Source: Kitasatospora sp. NBC_01266 (GTDB taxonomy: Bacteria; Actinomycetota; Actinomycetes; Streptomycetales; Streptomycetaceae). Taken from it: a stretch of DNA of 64,000 bases. The stretch covers positions 3,720,001 to 3,784,000 of the forward strand of contig NZ_CP108458.1 in the NCBI RefSeq assembly GCF_036242395.1. Direction: 5' to 3'. A program made the position numbers and the translations under genes. The notes beneath the pieces are model-generated. The model saw nothing but the letters and a program-made list of their open reading frames with translations, had not been told where the DNA came from and did not search any database. Shown here one piece after another: positions 19,665 through 28,406 of this stretch (the first letter of the stretch is position 1; each line of letters starts with the position of its first letter).

Positions 19665-20828
19665 TCAGAGCCGCATCGCCTGCGGGGTCTCCCGGCGCAG
19701 CAGGTCCGGGCCGTCGTACTCGCGGATGACCTCGTAGCGGGTGTTGCGCTCGACCGGCCGGAAACCGGCGTCCCGGATCAGGTCGAGCAGGTCCTCGCGG
19801 CCGAGCTTGTTCGGGGTGCCGAAGTTGTCCGCGTCGTGGGTGATCTTGTACTCGACCACCGAGCCGTCCATGTCGTCCGCGCCGTGGCTGAGCGCCAGCT
19901 GGGCGGTGGTGACGCCGTGCATCACCCAGAAGACCTTGACGTGCGGGACGTTGTCGAAGAGCAGCCGGGAGACCGCGAAGGTCTTCAGCGCCTCGGCGCC
20001 GGTGGCCATCTCGGTGCGGGCCATCAGCCGGTTGCGGACCACGCCGTCCTTGGAGTCGTGGAAGTCGTGCTGGTAGCGCAGCGGGATGAAGACCTGGAAG
20101 CCGCCGGTCTCGTCCTGCAGCTCACGCAGCCGCAGCACGTGGTCGACCCGGTGCCGGGGCTCCTCGATGTGCCCGTACAGCATGGTGCACGGGGTCTTCA
20201 GGCCCTTCTCGTGCGCCAGGCGGTGGATCCGCGACCAGTCCTCCCAGTGGGTCTCGTGGTCGACGATGTGCTGGCGGACCTCCCAGTCGAAGATCTCCGC
20301 GCCGCCGCCGGTGAGCGACTCCAGGCCGGCGTCGATCAGCTCGTCCAGGATCTCCGAGGCACTGAGCCCGCTGATCTTCTCGAACCAGTGGATCTCGGTG
20401 GCGGTGAAGGCCTTCAGCGAGACGTTCGGCAGCGCGGCCTTCAGCTCGCGCAGCGAGCGCGGGTAGTAGCGCCAGGGCAGCGTCGGGTGCAGGCCGTTGA
20501 CGATGTGCAGCTCGGTGAGCGAGTCCGACTCCATCGCCTTCGCGAGCCGCACCGCCTCCTCGATCCGCATGGTGTACGCGTCCTTCTCGCCCGGCTTGCG
20601 CTGGAACGAGCAGTAGGCGCAGGAGGCGGCGCAGACGTTGGTCATGTTCAGGTGGCGGTTCACGTTGAAGTGGACGACGTCGCCGTTCTTCTTCGTCCGC
20701 ACGTGGTGCGCCAGGCCGCCCAGCCAGGCCAGGTCGTCGCTCTCGTAGAGCGCGATGCCGTCCTCGCGGGTGAGCCGCTCACCCGCGTAGACCTTCGCCT
20801 CCAGCTCCCGCTTCAGCCCTGCGTCCAT
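19665..20828 (-). CDS. mqnE: Aminofutalosine synthase MqnE (radical SAM)
   Basis: A radical-SAM enzyme of 387 residues that converts 3-((1-carboxyvinyl)oxy)benzoate plus SAM to 6-amino-6-deoxyfutalosine in the futalosine menaquinone pathway. The cluster motif CAASCAYC is near residue 70. The N-terminus (DGIALYESDDLAWLG) and the HIVNGLHPTLPWRYY segment are typical of MqnE. The ATG start is supported by the conserved beginning. It groups with the other menaquinone genes at 22.6-28.3 kb; other pathway genes (mqnA-D) are not in the window. Confidence 0.92.
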   Translation of the reverse strand: MDAGLKRELEAKVYAGERLTREDGIALYESDDLAWLGGLAHHVRTKKNGDVVHFNVNRHLNMTNVCAASCAYCSFQRKPGEKDAYTMRIEEAVRLAKAMESDSLTELHIVNGLHPTLPWRYYPRSLRELKAALPNVSLKAFTATEIHWFEKISGLSASEILDELIDAGLESLTGGGAEIFDWEVRQHIVDHETHWEDWSRIHRLAHEKGLKTPCTMLYGHIEEPRHRVDHVLRLRELQDETGGFQVFIPLRYQHDFHDSKDGVVRNRLMARTEMATGAEALKTFAVSRLLFDNVPHVKVFWVMHGVTTAQLALSHGADDMDGSVVEYKITHDADNFGTPNKLGREDLLDLIRDAGFRPVERNTRYEVIREYDGPDLLRRETPQAMRL

Positions 20829-20893
20829 GCGGTGAACCGCCTCCTACGTCTTCGATCCAATGGCCGTTTCGCGCCGGAACCGAGACTACGCCC

Positions 20894-21042
20894 TAGGACC
20901 GACCGGCAGATGATGGGTGGGTGCAGGAGCGGCGTCCGGGCCGAGTCTGGGCGGCTCCGACGATGGGGGTACCTCCCGGCCGAAGGCCGGGGGAGAGAGT
21001 CCGGGCGTCGCGACGCCGCCCATCATCTGCCGGTCGGTCCTA
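20894..21042. repeat. 149-bp element with 24-bp perfect terminal inverted repeats
   Basis: The ends 20894-20917 and 21019-21042 are exact reverse complements of 24 bases. Inside, an 8-base pair (20930-20937 with 21012-21019) and a hairpin near 20965-20995 (CTCCCGGCC, gaa, GGCCGGGGGAG, preceded by GGGGGTACC) add further folding. The GGGGGTACCTCCC-type core is, from memory, a frequent intergenic sequence in Streptomyces. The right arm contains the TAG stop of the dehydratase gene. It could be a MITE-like insertion or a large terminator hairpin between that gene and mqnE. Confidence 0.8.
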
Positions 21043-21999
21043 AGACGTCAGCAGCTCGGACAGCAGCTTCGGTTCCAGGTTGCCGCCGCTCAGCACCGCT
21101 GCGAAGACCCGGCCGCGCAGCTCACCGGCGCGGTGCAGGTACGCCGCGGTGGCCACCGCGCCCGAGGGTTCGGCGACCAGCCGGCCGCGCCGGGCCAGCA
21201 CCGCCACGGTGTCGCGGATCTCCGCCTCGCTGACCGTCACGATGTCGTCCACGTAGGCCTGCAGGTGCTCGAAGTTCAGCACCCCGACCGGGCTGCGCAG
21301 GCCGTCCGCGATGGTCCGGTACCGCTCGGCCACCGACCACGGGCGCAGTTCGCCGGAGTGCAGGCTGTCCCGCGCGTCGGCGGCCAGTTCGGGCTCGACG
21401 CCGATCACCCGCACGCCCGGAGTGGTCAGCTTGATCGCCGCCGCGGTGCCGCTGATCAGCCCGCCGCCGCTGACCGGCACCAGCACGGTGTCCAGCTCGT
21501 CCGGGGCGTCCTCGCCGATCTCCAGACCCACCGTGCCCTGCCCGGCGATGACGGACGGATCGTCGTACGGCGGCACCCAGACGTAGCCGTGCCGCTGCGC
21601 CAGCTCGGCCGGGCGGGTGTCGCGCTGGTCGGCCGGCACCAGCAGCACCTCGGCGCCGTAGGAGCGGGTGGCGGCCACCTTCATCGCGGGCGAGGTGTCC
21701 GGCATCACGATCACGGCCCTGATGCCCAGTTGGCGGGCCGCGTAGGCGACCGCCTGGGCGTGGTTGCCGCTGGACTGGGCGACCACGCCGCGGGCCCGCT
21801 CCTCGGCGCTCAGCTGGGCCAGCCGGTTGTGGGCGCCGCGGATCTTGAAGGCGCCGGTCGGCTGGAGGTTCTCCGGCTTGAGCCAGAGCCGGCGGTTGCC
21901 GTCCTCGGCCCAGGGAGCCGGCAGCAGCGGCGTCCGCACCGCCACCCCGGCTATCCGGCGTTGGGCGGCGCGCAGCTCGTCCAGTCCGACCAGTGGCAT
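21040..21999 (-). CDS. PLP-dependent threonine/serine dehydratase (short form)
   Basis: A 319-residue fold-type II PLP enzyme. The PLP lysine is in GAFKIRGAHN, the phosphate loop in SGGGLISG, and SSGNHAQAVAYAA is typical of threonine/serine dehydratases and serine racemases. It lacks the C-terminal ACT regulatory domain of biosynthetic IlvA, so it is probably a catabolic dehydratase or a racemase. The gene ends inside the right arm of the inverted-repeat element at 20894-21042. The Lrp/AsnC regulator upstream on the same strand fits a role in amino-acid turnover. Confidence 0.85.
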   Translation of the reverse strand: MPLVGLDELRAAQRRIAGVAVRTPLLPAPWAEDGNRRLWLKPENLQPTGAFKIRGAHNRLAQLSAEERARGVVAQSSGNHAQAVAYAARQLGIRAVIVMPDTSPAMKVAATRSYGAEVLLVPADQRDTRPAELAQRHGYVWVPPYDDPSVIAGQGTVGLEIGEDAPDELDTVLVPVSGGGLISGTAAAIKLTTPGVRVIGVEPELAADARDSLHSGELRPWSVAERYRTIADGLRSPVGVLNFEHLQAYVDDIVTVSEAEIRDTVAVLARRGRLVAEPSGAVATAAYLHRAGELRGRVFAAVLSGGNLEPKLLSELLTS

Positions 22000-22061
22000 G
22001 TCCTACTCCCCCACGGTGTTCGACGGTCGCTCGGTGATCCGTTGCTGGGCCGCGTCGCGAC

Positions 22062-22520
22062 TCATTCGCTCGGCAGCGGCAGATCGCTGACCCGGTTCTC
22101 CCACTTGGTGGAGAGCACGACCGTGGTCCGGGTCCGGGCCACGCCCTTGGTCCCCGACAGCCGCTTCACCACCGACTCCAGGCCCTCCACGTCGGAGACC
22201 CGGACCTTGAGCATGTACGAGTCGTCACCCGCGATGAACCAGCAGTCCTCGACCTCGCCGAGGTCCTTCAACCGGTGTGCCACGTCCTCGTGGTCGGCCG
22301 CGTCGGTGAGCTGAAGGCCGATCAGCGCGGTGACCCCGAAGCCGAGCGAGGCCGGGTTGACGGTGGCCCGGTAGCCGGTGATCACCCCGGCCTGTTCCAG
22401 CCGGTTGATCCGGTCCGTGACGCTCGGACCCGACAGGCCCACCAGCCGGCCCAGTTCCGCGTAGGAGGCGCGGCCGTTCTCCCGAAGCGCCTGGATGAGC
22501 TGCCTGTCCACCGTGTCCAT
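22062..22520 (-). CDS. Lrp/AsnC-family transcriptional regulator
   Basis: A 152-residue regulator. The N-terminal helix-turn-helix begins MDTVDRQLIQALRENGRASY and continues SGPSVTDRINRLEQAGVI; the C-terminal RAM ligand domain contains GEVEDCWFIAGDDSYMLKVRV. The ATG at 22520 gives the usual family length; the longer frame adds 43 unrelated residues. It is followed after 62 bases by the dehydratase gene, its likely target. Two copies of ATCGCAGA lie 30 bases apart in its upstream region (22606 and 22636) and might be operators. Confidence 0.9.
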   Translation of the reverse strand: MDTVDRQLIQALRENGRASYAELGRLVGLSGPSVTDRINRLEQAGVITGYRATVNPASLGFGVTALIGLQLTDAADHEDVAHRLKDLGEVEDCWFIAGDDSYMLKVRVSDVEGLESVVKRLSGTKGVARTRTTVVLSTKWENRVSDLPLPSE

Positions 22521-22670
22521 GTACCGTCCGCGTCCTTCCGAACCGAGCCAGACCTCGAGAGCATTATCCGCAGTTCCAAGGTCACGCATGCCGCGCAACC
22601 CGGAAATCGCAGACGTCAGATGTCGGCTGCCAGATATCGCAGAGAACATACTCTCCCGGGGCGGCCCTTC

Positions 22671-23330
22671 TTACGCCCCCTCGGCGGCACGGGCCGCGCC
22701 CAGCTCGCCCGCCCAGCGGCGATAGAGCCCGTGCGGCACCCCGACGGCGTCCAGCACCCGGCCGGCGACGAAGTCCACCAACTCCTGCGCGGTGGAGCCG
22801 CCCGCGTAGAAACCGGGCGAGGCGGGCAGCACCACGGCGCCGGCCGCGTCCAGCTCCACCAGATGACGCAGCGTCACCCCCTCGAGCGGTGTCTCGCGGA
22901 CGCAGACCACCAGCGGGCGGCGCTCCTTGAGGGTGACGGCGGCGGCGCGCTGGATCAGGTCCTTGCTCAGGCCGAGCGCGATCCCGGCCACCGCCCCGGT
23001 GGTGGCCGGGACCACCAGCATCCCCTTGGCCGGGTAGGAGCCGCTGGAGGGGCCGGCCGCGAAGTCGCCCGCCGTCCAGTACCGGACCTCCGCCAGGCCG
23101 TCCGCCGTCCCCAGCCAGGCGGCCAGGTCGGTGCGCCACTGCGCGTCCCGGAAGGAGATCCCGGTCTCGTCCAGGATGGTCAGCCGGGCCGCCCGGCTGA
23201 CCACCAGGTCGACCGCCTCGCCGGCGGCCAGCAGGGCGCGGATCACCGAGGCCGCGTACGGGGTGCCCGAGGCGCCCGTCACCCCGACCACCCAGGGCCG
23301 CCGTACCGTCGGCTGTTGTTCGTTGCGCAT
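22671..23330 (-). CDS. UbiX-like flavin prenyltransferase (menaquinone pathway)
   Basis: A 219-residue UbiX/Pad1-family protein, which makes prenylated FMN for a UbiD decarboxylase. Signatures: VVGVTGASGTPYAASVIRAL (FMN loop), SSGSYPAKGMLVVPATTG and KERRPLVVCVRETPL. Together with the UbiD-like and MqnP-like genes nearby it matches the actinobacterial late menaquinone genes (called mqnM/L/P in some papers; memory). The ATG at 23330 was chosen; a GTG three codons earlier is possible, and neither has a strong ribosome binding site. It diverges from the cyclase gene at 23372. Confidence 0.88.
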   Translation of the reverse strand: MRNEQQPTVRRPWVVGVTGASGTPYAASVIRALLAAGEAVDLVVSRAARLTILDETGISFRDAQWRTDLAAWLGTADGLAEVRYWTAGDFAAGPSSGSYPAKGMLVVPATTGAVAGIALGLSKDLIQRAAAVTLKERRPLVVCVRETPLEGVTLRHLVELDAAGAVVLPASPGFYAGGSTAQELVDFVAGRVLDAVGVPHGLYRRWAGELGAARAAEGA

Positions 23331-23371
23331 ACCTCGCACCCTAGGGCGTGCGACGCGGGAGGATGGTCGGC

Positions 23372-24118
23372 ATGGCGCCGACCCTGATCGACCTCACCCA
23401 CCAGGTCACCACCGGCATGCCCGTCTACCCCGGCGACCCCGAGGTGGCGCTGCGCCCCGCGCTGACCACCGACACCGCCGGGGTGAACGTCCTCTCGGTG
23501 CACCTGGGCTCGCAGTCGGGCACCCACCTGGACGCGCCTTACCACGTGGACGTCACCTGGCCGACCCTGGACGGGCTGCCGCTGGAGCGGTTCACCGGCC
23601 CCGCCGTGGTCGCCGACCTGCGCGCGCTGCCCGCCCGCAGCCCGGTGACGCCCGACCAGCTGGCCCCCGCGCTGGCCCGGCTGACCCCGGGCGCGGTGCT
23701 GCTGCTGGCCACCGGCTGGCCCCGGTTCTGGGGCACCGAGCGGTACCTGGCGCACCCCTACCTGACGCCGGCGGCGGCCACCGCGATCGTCGCCGCCGGG
23801 GTGCGCACCGTCGGGGTGGACGCGCTGAGCGTGGACCCCACCCCGGACCCGGGGCCGGGGGACCCGGCGGTGGCGGCGCTGCTGGCCGGTCTGAGCGACG
23901 AGCACGACGGCGAGCCGGCGGCCGCGGCGCCGGAGCTGGCCGCGCACCGGATCCTGCTCGGCGCCGAGGGCGGGGGCGTGATCGCGGAGAACCTGACCGA
24001 CCTGACCGCGCTGCTGGAGGCGCAGGCCCGGGAGAAGCCGATCAGCGTGAGCCTCTTCCCGCTGCGGCTGGCGGCGGCCGACGGGGCGCCGGTGCGCGCG
24101 GTGGCGCGGGTGGGGTAG
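23372..24118 (+). CDS. Cyclase family protein (kynurenine formamidase-like)
   Basis: A 248-residue metal-dependent hydrolase of the cyclase family. The metal-binding signature SQSGTHLDAPYHV is clear, and TGMPVYPGDP near the N-terminus is typical. The family includes kynurenine formamidases and polyketide-related cyclases; the substrate cannot be read. The ATG at 23372 has GGGAGGA 8 bases upstream. A PH-like membrane protein gene follows 20 bases downstream, probably co-transcribed. Confidence 0.85.
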   Translation: MAPTLIDLTHQVTTGMPVYPGDPEVALRPALTTDTAGVNVLSVHLGSQSGTHLDAPYHVDVTWPTLDGLPLERFTGPAVVADLRALPARSPVTPDQLAPALARLTPGAVLLLATGWPRFWGTERYLAHPYLTPAAATAIVAAGVRTVGVDALSVDPTPDPGPGDPAVAALLAGLSDEHDGEPAAAAPELAAHRILLGAEGGGVIAENLTDLTALLEAQAREKPISVSLFPLRLAAADGAPVRAVARVG

Positions 24119-24138
24119 CGGGAAGGTACTGTCCGCAG

Positions 24139-24582
24139 GTGGAAAATCTGACCTTCAGCCCGTCGAGACGCCAGCTCTCGAACTACCTGGCCCGCCTGGT
24201 CCTGCTGCTGGCCGTGGTCTGCGGCATCACCGTCCTGGTCACGCACAACGCCGCGACCACCGGGATCGGCGCCGTCGTGGTCCTGGTGCCGCTCGCCCTG
24301 GGCGCCGCGCGCGGTCGCACCACGCTGAGCGGCACCGGCATCGAGATCCGCCGCCCGCTGGGCCCGCGGCAGTCGGTCGAGTGGAAGCAGGTCAAGGAGA
24401 TCCGCGAGGAGGTGCGGGGCGGCACCCAGCTGCTGCGGGTCGAGCTGACCAGCGGCCGCAGCTTCCCGCTGCCCGCCCCCGCGCACACCGTGCTGTCGCC
24501 CAACCCCGACTACGCAGCCGAGCGGGACCGGGTGCTCGCCTACCGCAAGCAGCGCTCCGGCCGGCGCCCGAACCGGCGATAG
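24139..24582 (+). CDS. Small membrane protein with PH-like domain
   Basis: A 147-residue protein beginning MENLTFSPSRRQLSNYLARL with two hydrophobic segments (about residues 20-40 and 45-65), then a soluble domain with RTTLSGTGIEIRRPLG and WKQVKEIREEVRGG, the pattern of actinobacterial bacterial-PH (DUF6 0-type) membrane proteins. The GTG at 24139 was chosen from the conserved start; GGGAAGG lies 12 bases upstream. Its role is unknown. It ends in a basic tail. Confidence 0.7.
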   Translation: MENLTFSPSRRQLSNYLARLVLLLAVVCGITVLVTHNAATTGIGAVVVLVPLALGAARGRTTLSGTGIEIRRPLGPRQSVEWKQVKEIREEVRGGTQLLRVELTSGRSFPLPAPAHTVLSPNPDYAAERDRVLAYRKQRSGRRPNRR

Positions 24583-24714
24583 GGCCCGCAGCAGGGCTTG
24601 CGGGCAGCGCTCGTGACACGGCTCGTGACAGGGCCGGCGGCGGTCGGGCGGGCCCGGTCGGCCACCCTGCCTTGGTCTAGACCATCCCGGTTGCCCCCGA
24701 TAGGCTGACCGGCC

Positions 24715-25425
24715 ATGGCAGAGATCGTCGGTGTGGTCGAGCGACTCTGGCGCTACCCCGTGAAGTCCACCGCCGGGGAGCGCCTGACCCAGGTCCCCGT
24801 CGACGATCGCGGCCTGGCCGGGGACCGGCTCTACGCCGTCCGGGACGGGGAGGGGAAGCTCGGCTCGGGCAAGAACACCAGGCGGTTCCGGCGGATGGAC
24901 GGGCTGCTGCGGCTCGGCTCGCGGCTCGGGAACCTGCTGGACGGCCCCGAACTGCTCGACCCGCTCGGCCGGGCCGTCGCCGACCCCGTCGCCTTCCTGC
25001 GCGCCTACCTGCAGCGCGACGACGTCACGCTGGCCCGCGAGGACACCGTCTCGCACTTCGACCAGCTCCCGGTCAGCCTGCTGACCACCGCCACCCTGGA
25101 CTGGGTCCGCGAGGCCGTCCCGACCGTGCTGGTCGACGAGCGGCGGTTCCGCCCCAACATCCTGCTCCGCACCCCGCCGGGCACCCGGCCGTTCGTCGAG
25201 GACGACTGGTTCGGCCGGGAGGGCGAGCTGAAGTCCGGCGCCCGGCTGGCCTTCATCCGGTCCAGCGAGCGCTGCGTGATGGCCACCGCGGCCCAGCCGG
25301 GGCTGCCGCACGCCCCCGAGATCCTGCGGGTGCTGGCGCGGGCGCACGCCAACCGGCTGGACGCGCTCGCGACGGTGAGCGGGCCGGGACTGCTGCGGGT
25401 CGGCGACCGGCTGCGACTGCTGTGA
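24715..25425 (+). CDS. MOSC domain-containing protein
   Basis: A 236-residue protein with the MOSC N-terminal beta-barrel (VERLWRYPVKSTAGERLTQ) and a C-terminal MOSC domain. The conserved Cys that can bind sulfur or the molybdenum cofactor is visible in SSERCVMATAAQPGLP. Such proteins act in molybdenum-cofactor sulfuration or N-hydroxylated substrate reduction (mARC-like). The ATG has no obvious Shine-Dalgarno sequence and might be leaderless. It is convergent with the VOC gene, 40 bases apart. Confidence 0.88.
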   Translation: MAEIVGVVERLWRYPVKSTAGERLTQVPVDDRGLAGDRLYAVRDGEGKLGSGKNTRRFRRMDGLLRLGSRLGNLLDGPELLDPLGRAVADPVAFLRAYLQRDDVTLAREDTVSHFDQLPVSLLTTATLDWVREAVPTVLVDERRFRPNILLRTPPGTRPFVEDDWFGREGELKSGARLAFIRSSERCVMATAAQPGLPHAPEILRVLARAHANRLDALATVSGPGLLRVGDRLRLL

Positions 25426-25465
25426 CCGGGCGCTTCACGAGCACGCGTCGGCCGGTGACCGGATG

Positions 25466-25834
25466 TCAGCCGGTGACCAGGCAGAACGGGTGCCCCGCCG
25501 GGTCCGCGTAGATCGCCCAGCTGCCCTGGTGGCGCAGCAGCGCCGCGCCGTGCGCCGTCACCTCGCGCTCGGCGGCGGCCAGCTCCGCCACCTCGACGTC
25601 CAGGTGGACCTGCTGCGGATGCAGCGGGTCGGGCCACTGCGGCGGGTGGAAGTCCTCGACCCGCTGGAAGGCCAGCACCAAGCCGCCCGGCGTGTGCAGG
25701 GTGGACCACTCCTCGTCCAGCGACCAGCGCGGGTCGGGGCGGTCCACCTCGCCGCCGAGCAGCACCGCGTAGAAGCGGGCCAGCGCGGCCGGGTAGTGGC
25801 AGTCCAGGACCACGCACTGCAGGGTGCCGAGCAT
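25466..25834 (-). CDS. VOC (glyoxalase-like) family protein
   Basis: A 122-residue protein of the vicinal-oxygen-chelate fold: LQCVVLDCHYPAALARFYA at the start, LDVEVAELAAAEREV in the middle and GHPFCLV at the end, typical of Streptomyces VOC proteins. The ATG near 25834 gives the usual start; a GTG 15 codons upstream (25879) is less likely. GGCGGCG before the ATG is preceded by AAGGAG, an adequate ribosome binding site. No substrate can be inferred. Confidence 0.82.
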   Translation of the reverse strand: MLGTLQCVVLDCHYPAALARFYAVLLGGEVDRPDPRWSLDEEWSTLHTPGGLVLAFQRVEDFHPPQWPDPLHPQQVHLDVEVAELAAAEREVTAHGAALLRHQGSWAIYADPAGHPFCLVTG

Positions 25835-25934
25835 CGCCGCCTCCTTCGGGCCGTCTCCGGTCCTCCGATCATCCCGCACCGGCCGCGCGCCGCGCCCGGT
25901 GTGGCGCGCGGCGGCACGGCTCAGCCGGTGCGGC

Positions 25935-26846
25935 TCAGCTGAAGTGCAGGCCGCGCAGGATCAGGTCGAGCAGCGCGAACCCGAAGAGCGAGACGCCGAC
26001 GAAGCCGTTGGTGGTGAAGAAGGCCCGGTTGAGGCGGGAGAGGTCGCGCGGCTTGACGATGCTGTGCTCGTAGCCGAAGGCGGCGATCACCAGCACCAGG
26101 CCGACGTAGAAGGCCGGACCGGCGTGGGTGAGGACGCCGTACCAGGCCAGCAGGCCGGTGGTGATCAGGTGGCAGACCCGGGCGCCGTAGAGCGCGCGGG
26201 CGATGCCGAACCGGGCCGGCACCGAGCGCACCCCCTCGGCGCGGTCGGCGGCCACGTCCTGGCAGCCGAAGATCAGGTCGAAGCCGCCGATCCAGATGCC
26301 GACCGCCAGGCCCAGCACCACGGCGTCCCAGGACCAGCTGCCGGTGACCGCCAGCCAGGCGCCGATCGGCCCCATCGCCTGGGCCAGCCCGAGGATCGCG
26401 TGCGGGAAGTCGGTGAACCTCTTGCCGTACGGATAGACCACCATCGGCACCACGGCGATGGGGGCGAGCACCAGGCAGAGCGTGTTCAGCGAGGCCGCGG
26501 CGCCGAGGAAGACCAGCAGCGCGATCGCCGAGCCGATGTACGCGGTGCGCAGCGAGACCGCGCCGGTGACCAGCTCGCGGCCCGCCGTGCGCGGGTTGCG
26601 GGCGTCCAGTTCGCGGTCGATGATCCGGTTCGCCGCCATCGCGAAGGTGCGCAGGCCCACCATGGCGATGGTGACGACCAGCAGCTGGCCCCAGTGCACC
26701 CGCTTGTCGGCCAGGAACATCGCGGTGAGGCTGGCGATGTAGGCGAAGGGGAGGGCGAAGACCGAGTGCTCGATCATGACCAGGCGCAGGAAGGCCTTGA
26801 TCCTGTTCGGGGGCGGCGCCTCGAACAGGTCGGCAGCGGTCGTCAC
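25935..26846 (-). CDS. mqnP: Menaquinone-pathway prenyltransferase (UbiA/MqnP family)
   Basis: A 303-residue integral membrane prenyltransferase of the UbiA family. The first Asp-rich motif is read in AANRIIDRELDARNPRT and the second in DLIFGCQDVAADRAEGVRSVP. Nine or so transmembrane helices cover the rest. In actinobacteria with the futalosine route this enzyme prenylates the dihydroxynaphthoate-type intermediate. The GTG at 26846 overlaps the UbiD-family stop by 4 bases, so the two are translationally coupled. Confidence 0.9.
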   Translation of the reverse strand: MTTAADLFEAPPPNRIKAFLRLVMIEHSVFALPFAYIASLTAMFLADKRVHWGQLLVVTIAMVGLRTFAMAANRIIDRELDARNPRTAGRELVTGAVSLRTAYIGSAIALLVFLGAAASLNTLCLVLAPIAVVPMVVYPYGKRFTDFPHAILGLAQAMGPIGAWLAVTGSWSWDAVVLGLAVGIWIGGFDLIFGCQDVAADRAEGVRSVPARFGIARALYGARVCHLITTGLLAWYGVLTHAGPAFYVGLVLVIAAFGYEHSIVKPRDLSRLNRAFFTTNGFVGVSLFGFALLDLILRGLHFS

Positions 26847-28300
26847 AGCCCGTATTCCTTCCAGCGACGCGTCACCTGTTCGGCGGTGGCCGGGTCCGAG
26901 GTGATCATCTCGGGCCACCCGCCGTCCCGGGTGTAGCCCTCCTCCGGGAGCTTACGGGTCGCGTCGATGCCCGCCTTGCCGCCCCAGAACTTCTGGTAGG
27001 AGGCGTGGTCGAGGTGGTCCACCGGGCCCTCGACCACGCTCAGGTCGCGGCTGTAGTCGGTGTTGCCCAGGGCCCGCCAGGCGACCTCCTGGTAGTCGTG
27101 CACGTCGCAGTCGGCGTCCACCACGATGATCAGCTTGGTCAGCGACATCATGTGGGCGCCCCAGATGGCGTGCATCACCTTCTGGGCGTGCTTGGGGTAC
27201 TTCTTGTCGATCGAGACGATCACGCAGTTGTGGAAGCCGCCGGCCTCGGGCAGGTCGTAGTCGACGATGTCCGGCACGATCACCTTGAGCAGCGGCAGGA
27301 AGAAGCGCTCGGTGAACTTGCCCAGCGGGCCGTCCTCGGTCGGCGGGCGGCCGACCACGATGGACTGGAGCAGCGGGCGCCGACGCATCGTCAGGCAGTC
27401 GATGGTGAGCGCCGGGAAGAGCTCCTGCGGGGTGTAGAAGCCGGTGTGGTCGCCGAACGGGCCCTCCGGGAGCAGCTGGTCGGGCTCCAGCCAGCCCTCC
27501 AGCACCACCTCGGCGTCGGCCGGGACCTGCAGCGGGACGGTCTTGCAGTCGACCATCCTGACCCGCTCCCCGGCCACGAAGCCCGCGAACAGGTACTCGT
27601 CGATGTCCCCGGGCAGCGGGGCGGTGGCGGCGTAGGTGACCACCGGGGGGCAGCCGAAGGCGATCGCCACCGGCAGCCGCTCGCCGCGCCGGGCGGCCAC
27701 CGCGGCGTGGTTGCGGCTGTCCTTGTGGATCTGCCAGTGCATGCCGATGGTCCGCTTGTCGTGCCGCTGCAGGCGGTACAGGCCCAGGTTGCGCACCCCG
27801 GAGTCGGGGTCCTTGGTGTGGGTCAGGCCCAGGTTGAAGAAGGAGCCGCCGTCCTTGGGCCAGGTGAAGAGCGCGGGGAGCTTCTCCAGGTCGACCTCGT
27901 CACCGGTGAGCACCACCTCCTGCACCGGAGCCTCGGTCGGCTTGACCTTGCGCGGCGGCACGTGGGCCATCGAGGCGAGCTTGCCGAAGGCGTCCCGGAC
28001 GCCGGTGAAGCCGTGCGGCAGCTCCGGCTTGAGCAGGCCGGAGATCTTCTCGGCGATGTCCTCGGGCGACTTGAGGCCCAGCGACTTGGCCAGTCGGCGC
28101 TCGGTGCCGAAGACGTTCATCGCCAGCGGCATCGCGGAGCCCTTGACGTTCTCGAAGAGCAGGGCCGGGCCCTTGGCCTTCTGCACCCGGTCGACGATCT
28201 CGCCGATCTCCAGATGGGGGTCGACCTCGACCTTGATGCGCTTGAGGTCGCCTTCTCGTTCGAGGGCCCGCAGAAACGAGCGGAGATCGTCGTATGCCAT
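26843..28300 (-). CDS. Menaquinone-biosynthesis decarboxylase (UbiD family)
   Basis: A 485-residue prenyl-FMN-dependent decarboxylase. The family signature EGPFGDHTGFYTP is near residue 280, with IVVGRPPTEDG and SLTKLIIVVDADCDVHDYQEV also typical. It probably removes the carboxylate from the prenylated 1,4-naphthoquinol precursor in the futalosine pathway (called MqnL in some papers; memory). It is in one operon with mqnP (4-base overlap) and depends on the UbiX-like protein encoded at 22671. The start is an ATG at 28300. Confidence 0.92.
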   Translation of the reverse strand: MAYDDLRSFLRALEREGDLKRIKVEVDPHLEIGEIVDRVQKAKGPALLFENVKGSAMPLAMNVFGTERRLAKSLGLKSPEDIAEKISGLLKPELPHGFTGVRDAFGKLASMAHVPPRKVKPTEAPVQEVVLTGDEVDLEKLPALFTWPKDGGSFFNLGLTHTKDPDSGVRNLGLYRLQRHDKRTIGMHWQIHKDSRNHAAVAARRGERLPVAIAFGCPPVVTYAATAPLPGDIDEYLFAGFVAGERVRMVDCKTVPLQVPADAEVVLEGWLEPDQLLPEGPFGDHTGFYTPQELFPALTIDCLTMRRRPLLQSIVVGRPPTEDGPLGKFTERFFLPLLKVIVPDIVDYDLPEAGGFHNCVIVSIDKKYPKHAQKVMHAIWGAHMMSLTKLIIVVDADCDVHDYQEVAWRALGNTDYSRDLSVVEGPVDHLDHASYQKFWGGKAGIDATRKLPEEGYTRDGGWPEMITSDPATAEQVTRRWKEYGL

Positions 28301-28406
28301 GCCTGTCAGTATCGGCTACCCGATAGCCTGGCTCGGTCAACAGGGCCCGCCGCAGCCCGCTCGGCGCCGGCCCGGCCGCCGCCCGGCCTTGGGGGAGATC
28401 GCCACC

